The notes under the pieces were generated by a model that was given only the letters and a program-made list of their open reading frames with translations, had not been told where the DNA came from and did not search any database. The translations under genes were made by a program, and so were the position numbers. 12,609 nt of DNA from assembly GCA_900557355.1 (NCBI GenBank), contig USSR01000133.1:1-12609 (forward strand). The letters are read 5' to 3'. Below are positions 7,713 through 12,609 of the stretch, piece by piece (within the stretch, counting starts at the first letter, position 1; every line of letters begins with the position of its first letter). Source of the stretch: an uncultured Bacteroides sp. (GTDB taxonomy: Bacteria > Bacteroidota > Bacteroidia > Bacteroidales > Bacteroidaceae).

Positions 7713-9992
7713 ATGAAACGCATTTTATTTTCTTTATTTTTATTTCTGGCCAGCATCGTTGTTTTTGCTGACGGTGGGTTTACGGTTGCCGATGTTTTTA
7801 CGGATCATATGGTATTGCAGCGTAATGCAAACGTGAAGATCTGGGGAGAGGCGGCAGACGGTTCGCAGGTTGAAGTGTTGTTTGAAGGACACAGTCGGAA
7901 AAGTAAGGCTGTTGATGGAAAATGGATGGTCACACTAAGGACCGGAGAAGCCGGAGGACCTTATAAATTAGAAGTTATAAATGGTAATAATAAGGTTAGT
8001 TTTAGAGATGTTTTCGTAGGTGACGTATGGCTGGCGGGTGGTCAGTCAAATATGGAGTTTGCTTTGCGCAGGGTGAAGGATGCGAAGGCGGAAATCGATT
8101 TGGCTGATTATCCTCAGATACGTTATTATAAAGTACCGAGAAAATATTATCCGGAACACGAAGTACCTGAAACATCCTGGAAGACTTGTACTCCTGAGAC
8201 AGCACCAGAGTTTGCAGCTGTTGCTTACTACTTTGCGAAGAATCTGCATAAAGATTTGAATATTCCTATCGGTATCATTCAGCTACCCGTAGGAGGAACG
8301 ACGGTTGAGGCGTGGACGAGCCGGAAGTTGCTGTTGTCCGATAAAGACTTCCACCCTATCATAGAGCGTTATGATAGTATTGCTGATGCTTATCAGTCTG
8401 GAGAGTACGAGAAGATATATGACCGTTATATTAAGTCTTTGGCAGAGTATAACAAATTATCAGCAGAAAAGAAACAATACATTGGTAAACCTACGGAGCC
8501 TATGGGAAAATGGAACTTTCGTCGTCCGGTTGGTTTATCCGAAACGATGTTGAACGTTGTCAGTCCATATACTCTGAAAGGATTTATTTTCTATCAGGGA
8601 GAGTCGAATACAGCACGTGGGGCACAATATCGTAAACTGTTCCCCGCTATGATAAAGGAGTGGAGGGCATCGTGGGGACAGGGAGATATTCCTTTCCTGT
8701 TTGTACAGTTACCTCGATTTGAAACAAAGACCCGTTACTGGAATGAGTTGCGTGAGGCGCAATACCTCACCTCACTGCATGTGAAGAATACAGGTATGGC
8801 CGTTGCTTTTGACCAGGGAAATCCCAAAGATATTCATCCGATTGTGAAAGACACAGTTGGCTGGCGCCTTGCACAGATGGCTTTGGGTAAAGTTTATGGT
8901 AAGAAGATCGTTTATCAGGGGCCTGAATTTAGAAAGAAGACGAAAACAGGAGACGGCAGTTTACTTCTGGAATTTGCGAATGCGGGTACGGGGATTATTG
9001 CCAAAGACGGTTCTTCCTCGCTTTCCGGATTTATGGTTGCCGGTAAAGACGGTCAGTTTTATCCGGCTGAAGCAGTGATTGTCGATAACAATAGGGTACG
9101 TGTAAAGAGCAATCAGGTAAATGACCCTGTAGATGTCCGTTATCTCTGGGTGAATAGTGGATACATGAATTTCTTTAATAAAGAAGGTTTTCCTGCCTTT
9201 CCCTTCCGCACGGACAAATACAGGTTGGAGACGGAAGGCGTATGTGTCAACCCTGAATCGGTGATACCCCAGCTTGATCTATTCCTTTTCATTGGCCAGT
9301 CCAACATGGCAGGACGGGGATATATTACTGATAACTATAAAGGCAGTATAAAGGATGTATACTTGCTGACTCTGAACGGTGATATGGAACCTGCAAGGAA
9401 TCCTTTAAATAAGTACTCTACTATCCGCAAGCAAATAGATCTGCAAGGAGTAGGCCCGGCCTATTCTTTTGCAAAGGCCATTGCAGACAAAACGAAGCAT
9501 AAACTTGGATTAGTGGTTAATGCACGCGGAGGGAGTTCTATAAATTCGTGGTTGAAAGGAGCTAAGGATGATTATTATGGAGAAGCTTTGTCACGTATAC
9601 GCCAGGCCATGAAGTATGGAACGTTGAAAGCGATTATCTGGCATCAAGGCGAAGCCGATAGCCGGAATCCGGAAGCGTATATGGCGAAGTTACAAAAGTT
9701 GGTTGCCGATTTGCGGGAAGATCTGGGAGATACAAAGCTCCCCGTCATTGTGGGAGAGATTGCCGAATGGCGGATGAATGGGACTTCGGATGCATTTAAT
9801 AAGATGTTGCGTACGGTTCCCCGACATATTCCCTATTCCTATTGTGTGTCATCCCGGGAATTGGTGCCCCTGATCAATGAAAATGACCCTCATTTTAGTG
9901 CTGACAGTCAGATAATCCTTGGTAGAAGATATGCTGAAGCGGCTTATAAAGCCTGTTACTCTAAAAGAATAGAAATACCCATTAAAAGATAA
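7713..9992 (+). CDS. Secreted tandem SGNH esterase: sialate O-acetylesterase-like plus second SASA/CE6-like domain
   Basis: The 759-residue protein has a signal peptide (about 1-19, VVFA before DGG) and two esterase halves. The first half (about 20-500) begins with the sialate-O-acetylesterase signature DHMVLQRNANVKIWGEA. It has the nucleophile Ser112 in GGQSNMEF, the glycine block LPVGGTTVEAW, the YQGESN block and the Asp373/His375 pair in DIHP. The second half (about 520-755) has Ser530 in IGQSNMAGRG, NARGGSSINSW, WHQGEAD and Asp725/His727 in DPHFS. Both halves therefore look catalytically complete. The family hydrolyses O-acetyl esters on sugars; the two halves resemble different branches, so they may remove acetyls from different positions. 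It is not evidence of sialic acid use. The next gene starts 3 bp after the stop, implying co-transcription and coupled translation. It is preceded by the repeat array and a weak promoter match. Confidence 0.9.
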   Translation: MKRILFSLFLFLASIVVFADGGFTVADVFTDHMVLQRNANVKIWGEAADGSQVEVLFEGHSRKSKAVDGKWMVTLRTGEAGGPYKLEVINGNNKVSFRDVFVGDVWLAGGQSNMEFALRRVKDAKAEIDLADYPQIRYYKVPRKYYPEHEVPETSWKTCTPETAPEFAAVAYYFAKNLHKDLNIPIGIIQLPVGGTTVEAWTSRKLLLSDKDFHPIIERYDSIADAYQSGEYEKIYDRYIKSLAEYNKLSAEKKQYIGKPTEPMGKWNFRRPVGLSETMLNVVSPYTLKGFIFYQGESNTARGAQYRKLFPAMIKEWRASWGQGDIPFLFVQLPRFETKTRYWNELREAQYLTSLHVKNTGMAVAFDQGNPKDIHPIVKDTVGWRLAQMALGKVYGKKIVYQGPEFRKKTKTGDGSLLLEFANAGTGIIAKDGSSSLSGFMVAGKDGQFYPAEAVIVDNNRVRVKSNQVNDPVDVRYLWVNSGYMNFFNKEGFPAFPFRTDKYRLETEGVCVNPESVIPQLDLFLFIGQSNMAGRGYITDNYKGSIKDVYLLTLNGDMEPARNPLNKYSTIRKQIDLQGVGPAYSFAKAIADKTKHKLGLVVNARGGSSINSWLKGAKDDYYGEALSRIRQAMKYGTLKAIIWHQGEADSRNPEAYMAKLQKLVADLREDLGDTKLPVIVGEIAEWRMNGTSDAFNKMLRTVPRHIPYSYCVSSRELVPLINENDPHFSADSQIILGRRYAEAAYKACYSKRIEIPIKR

Positions 9993-9995
9993 TTT

Positions 9996-12609
9996 ATGAG
10001 CTTGAAGAAACAACTATTTTTAGTCTGTAGTGCTATTGCCATGCCCTTTTCAGGGCTATATGCAGATAATGTCAATGTAGCATTACACAAACCGGTCACT
10101 GCCTCATCGCAGCAGAAAGAGTTTCCGGCATCCAATGTGACGGATGGGAGCATTTCGCGTAAATCTGCTTGGATGAGTGGTAGAAGTGCGCGTCCACCCC
10201 ATACACTGGATATTAATCTCGAGAGATATTATAATATAAACCGGGTTGTTATCTATACGGGAATTCCGGATGCCGAACAAACAGAGCAGGAGAAAGGAAA
10301 AGCACCGGGATTCTGGTCGGTGAAGAATTTTAAGATTCAATACTGGGATGATGCCAACTGGACGGACCTGCCGGATACGGAATGCACGGAGAACAGGTTG
10401 GATAAGCTTGAGTTCACCTTTCATCCGGAGTTGCTCACTTTTCAGATTCGTCTGGTATCTACCGATGGTGAACCGATCCGGATTAATGAGTTTGAAGTAT
10501 ACGGTAAGGAAAAGGCGGGTATGCCGATTCCTGTTACTACAGGTGAAGCTCCAAGAGCTTTCCAGGAACCTTTGGAAAAGGAAATGCAGGTGACGGTGGC
10601 TAAAGAAATTATTGGTAAGTCTATGAAATATGTGGCTTACAATCAAGGATATTATTTACCCGGAAGTAATGTTTCCGGTTGGCTTGAATACTCTAATGTG
10701 AACAGTGTGCGCGTATGGACTTCTCTGAACGATTATATTCCCCAGTCCGTTGTGCTCAATGATAAAGAACTCTCTACATTGGAGGCTTTTGATTCCTGCA
10801 AGAATGAGTTGCGAAACAATCCGGAGCATAATCGTTTCATTCAATGGGAACCTATCCTGGCGAAGTGTGGGGAAGCACATTTTTCTACCAATTCCATGGT
10901 ATTCGAATACACGTTGAAAGAATTGAAGCGTCTGAATATCGATGCTATTCTTCAGATAAATTCCACCGATTTTGATGGAACGTGGAGTAATAAATGGAAA
11001 CAGTGGCAGCGTTTCTATGCATTGGCTTTTTATGCGGCTAAGACGGGGGATGTAACCATGTACGCCATGCACAACGAACCGAATCATCGCCATGCCGGAC
11101 CAATGAAGATCACCCAGTATGTAGATGCCATGAAAATAGTTTCGGATGCTGTTTATTGTGCCGTGCAGGATGTGAACAGGCTGTATGGGAAGAATCTGAA
11201 ATCACGTTTTGTGAGTCCGGTTACAGCGGGTTCCAATACAAACTGGTGGGCCGAAGTCGTGAAGAATCTGCGTATCGACTATCGCGGCTTGCCTTCGGAC
11301 AGGGACTTGATGGATATATTTTCTACCCACTCTTATAATCTTCCGGCAGCAGGTTATGCGTCCAAGGTTTCTGATATAAGAAAGATTATAGTGGAAAATC
11401 ATCCTTTGAAACAACCGCTTCCGATCGTTTATACGGAAACAGGGCGTTGGATGAATGCATATCTGATCGATAAGGAAGAGACGATGGATTCTCCTTCCTT
11501 GTTCACAGAGTGGGCCGGTGAATATACAAACAATACGCTCAATCAAGGGTATGGAATGTGGGCTTTTAAGTTTGCCAATACTACCAGCGGAACATATCCG
11601 CGTGGCATTAAGTCAGGACATCACTTTATCTGGCAAGGCAAACGGATTGTGGAGGATGCCTATACCAATGTGGCATTGGGTAAGAAAGTAATGGATCTGA
11701 CTTCATCTCGCCCAGTAGCGGTGAAAGTAGTAACCGATGGTAATAAGGCAGATGCTTCCATGTGGGTGTCTCAAGATACAGATGCAGAGAAATGCCTGGA
11801 AATCAATCTGGGAAAAAGTACTTCATTGGGTGGGGCTGTAGTCTATACGGGTTCGGCATATGGAGTTTATACGGCTCCCGACCGGGTGAAGAAATTCCGT
11901 TTGCAGTATTGGGACGGTACCGGATGGGCGGATATAAAAGAAACCGTTGAGAAAGATGCACGTTATGCTCAATCCTTTTTTCTGTTCGATGCTCCTGTAA
12001 CTACTTCCAAAGTCCGCTTTGTTGCAACGGATAAGGGGAGTATCAAAGTAAGGGAAATCAAACTGTTTGATGCGGAGTCCGTCAAAGAGATTCCTTCCTC
12101 TTTTGATATAAGTGGCATTCAGCGTACGGGTGAAGTTGTTCGCCTATTTGCAAAAGGATTTAAGGAAGAACGCCCGTTGCTGAATACTGTGAAGTCGGTT
12201 GCTGATAATGATGTGGATGCAATAACTTCTTTTAATCCGGAAGAAATGAGATATTATGTATGGCTGGTACAACGGAAACTCTCTTCAAACCATCTCACAT
12301 TGGACCTGAAGTCGCTGAACCTTCCGGCAGGAACCAAGGTGATTGCCGAGGAAGTAAGTGCAAATGCTTATGGTGAAGTGGTCTGGATAAAAGAAACCTC
12401 AGAAGAAGGACAGCTTTCGTTTGAACTTCCTGCCCAGAGTGTAATGCTCCTTACCATTCCTATCTGTTCCAATGCTGCAAAGACACTGGTGGCAACGGCG
12501 GATGCAACCGTTAAGGCCGGGGCAAATAGTGAGAAAAACTTTGGTAAAGCCAAAGTGATGAATATAGAAATGAATGCTTCCCGAGCCAACGGCAATCAGG
12601 TTAGCTATG
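9996..12609 (+). CDS. Large secreted clan GH-A-like glycoside hydrolase with two discoidin-like domains and a DNRLRE/CBM96-like module, 3' end missing
   Basis: From the ATG at 9996, 871 codons stay open to the right edge. A signal peptide (about 1-24, GLYA before DNV) is followed by an F5/8 type C (discoidin-like) domain (about 25-170, NVALHKPVTASSQ start). The putative TIM-barrel catalytic domain (about 205-550) starts near YNQGYYLPGSN, with likely acid/base Glu361 in MHNEPNH and nucleophile Glu481 in IVYTETGRW, 120 residues apart as in clan GH-A. A second discoidin-like domain (about 556-692), a beta-sandwich (about 700-825, ending VMLLTIP) and the start of a DNRLRE/CBM96-like module (from about 829, TADATVKAGANSEKNFGKAK) follow. 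The overall build suggests an endo-acting enzyme. It has some resemblance to GH86 agarases/porphyranases, but that family call is tentative and another clan GH-A family is possible. Start choice is supported by the signal peptide and the 3-bp gap to the esterase gene. Confidence 0.82.
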   Translation, partial: MSLKKQLFLVCSAIAMPFSGLYADNVNVALHKPVTASSQQKEFPASNVTDGSISRKSAWMSGRSARPPHTLDINLERYYNINRVVIYTGIPDAEQTEQEKGKAPGFWSVKNFKIQYWDDANWTDLPDTECTENRLDKLEFTFHPELLTFQIRLVSTDGEPIRINEFEVYGKEKAGMPIPVTTGEAPRAFQEPLEKEMQVTVAKEIIGKSMKYVAYNQGYYLPGSNVSGWLEYSNVNSVRVWTSLNDYIPQSVVLNDKELSTLEAFDSCKNELRNNPEHNRFIQWEPILAKCGEAHFSTNSMVFEYTLKELKRLNIDAILQINSTDFDGTWSNKWKQWQRFYALAFYAAKTGDVTMYAMHNEPNHRHAGPMKITQYVDAMKIVSDAVYCAVQDVNRLYGKNLKSRFVSPVTAGSNTNWWAEVVKNLRIDYRGLPSDRDLMDIFSTHSYNLPAAGYASKVSDIRKIIVENHPLKQPLPIVYTETGRWMNAYLIDKEETMDSPSLFTEWAGEYTNNTLNQGYGMWAFKFANTTSGTYPRGIKSGHHFIWQGKRIVEDAYTNVALGKKVMDLTSSRPVAVKVVTDGNKADASMWVSQDTDAEKCLEINLGKSTSLGGAVVYTGSAYGVYTAPDRVKKFRLQYWDGTGWADIKETVEKDARYAQSFFLFDAPVTTSKVRFVATDKGSIKVREIKLFDAESVKEIPSSFDISGIQRTGEVVRLFAKGFKEERPLLNTVKSVADNDVDAITSFNPEEMRYYVWLVQRKLSSNHLTLDLKSLNLPAGTKVIAEEVSANAYGEVVWIKETSEEGQLSFELPAQSVMLLTIPICSNAAKTLVATADATVKAGANSEKNFGKAKVMNIEMNASRANGNQVSY

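Noticed and set aside
10104..10646. Antisense 180-codon open frame opposite the large secreted enzyme
   Set aside because: It overlaps the first discoidin-like domain, which is well supported on the plus strand; no recognisable protein features.

Overview
The window looks like a Bacteroides-type genome (Bacteroidota). The reasons are a full-length hybrid two-component system (HTCS) regulator beside secreted carbohydrate-active enzymes, A/T-rich translation starts without clear Shine-Dalgarno sequences, and TAnnTTTG-type -7 elements upstream of genes. The layout is that of a polysaccharide utilisation locus (PUL) or one end of it. No SusC/SusD pair is visible, so the transport part, if present, lies outside the window, most likely to the right.

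Layout: 1-339 (minus) is the 5' part of a small multi-spanning membrane protein resembling LiaF-type/DUF5668 proteins, cut by the left edge and probably unrelated to the PUL. 340-571 is a divergent intergenic region with -7-like elements for both directions and helically phased TTCCGG hexamers. 572-4600 (plus) is the HTCS sensor/regulator. After 22 bp comes 4623-7502, a secreted GH2-superfamily glycosidase that lacks the usual N-terminal jelly-roll domain. A 210-bp gap (7503-7712) then carries the most striking non-coding element: an array of alternating TTGCCA and TGGCAA half-sites spaced 11-12 bp apart in a strict 22-bp period, with unrelated spacers. 7713-9992 is a tandem esterase with two complete SGNH active sites. 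Only 3 bp later, 9996 to the right edge is a large secreted multidomain enzyme (discoidin-like domain, clan GH-A-like catalytic domain, second discoidin-like domain, beta-sandwich, start of a DNRLRE/CBM96-like module), cut by the right edge.

How they may work together (inference): the HTCS senses a glycan fragment in the periplasm and activates the enzyme genes. The large binding-module enzyme would make the first cuts, the dual esterase would remove O-acyl groups, and the GH2 enzyme would trim released oligosaccharides. The large enzyme has some resemblance to GH86 agarases/porphyranases, but the substrate cannot be fixed from sequence alone. Pairing such an enzyme with a double acetylesterase is unusual enough to leave the target glycan open.
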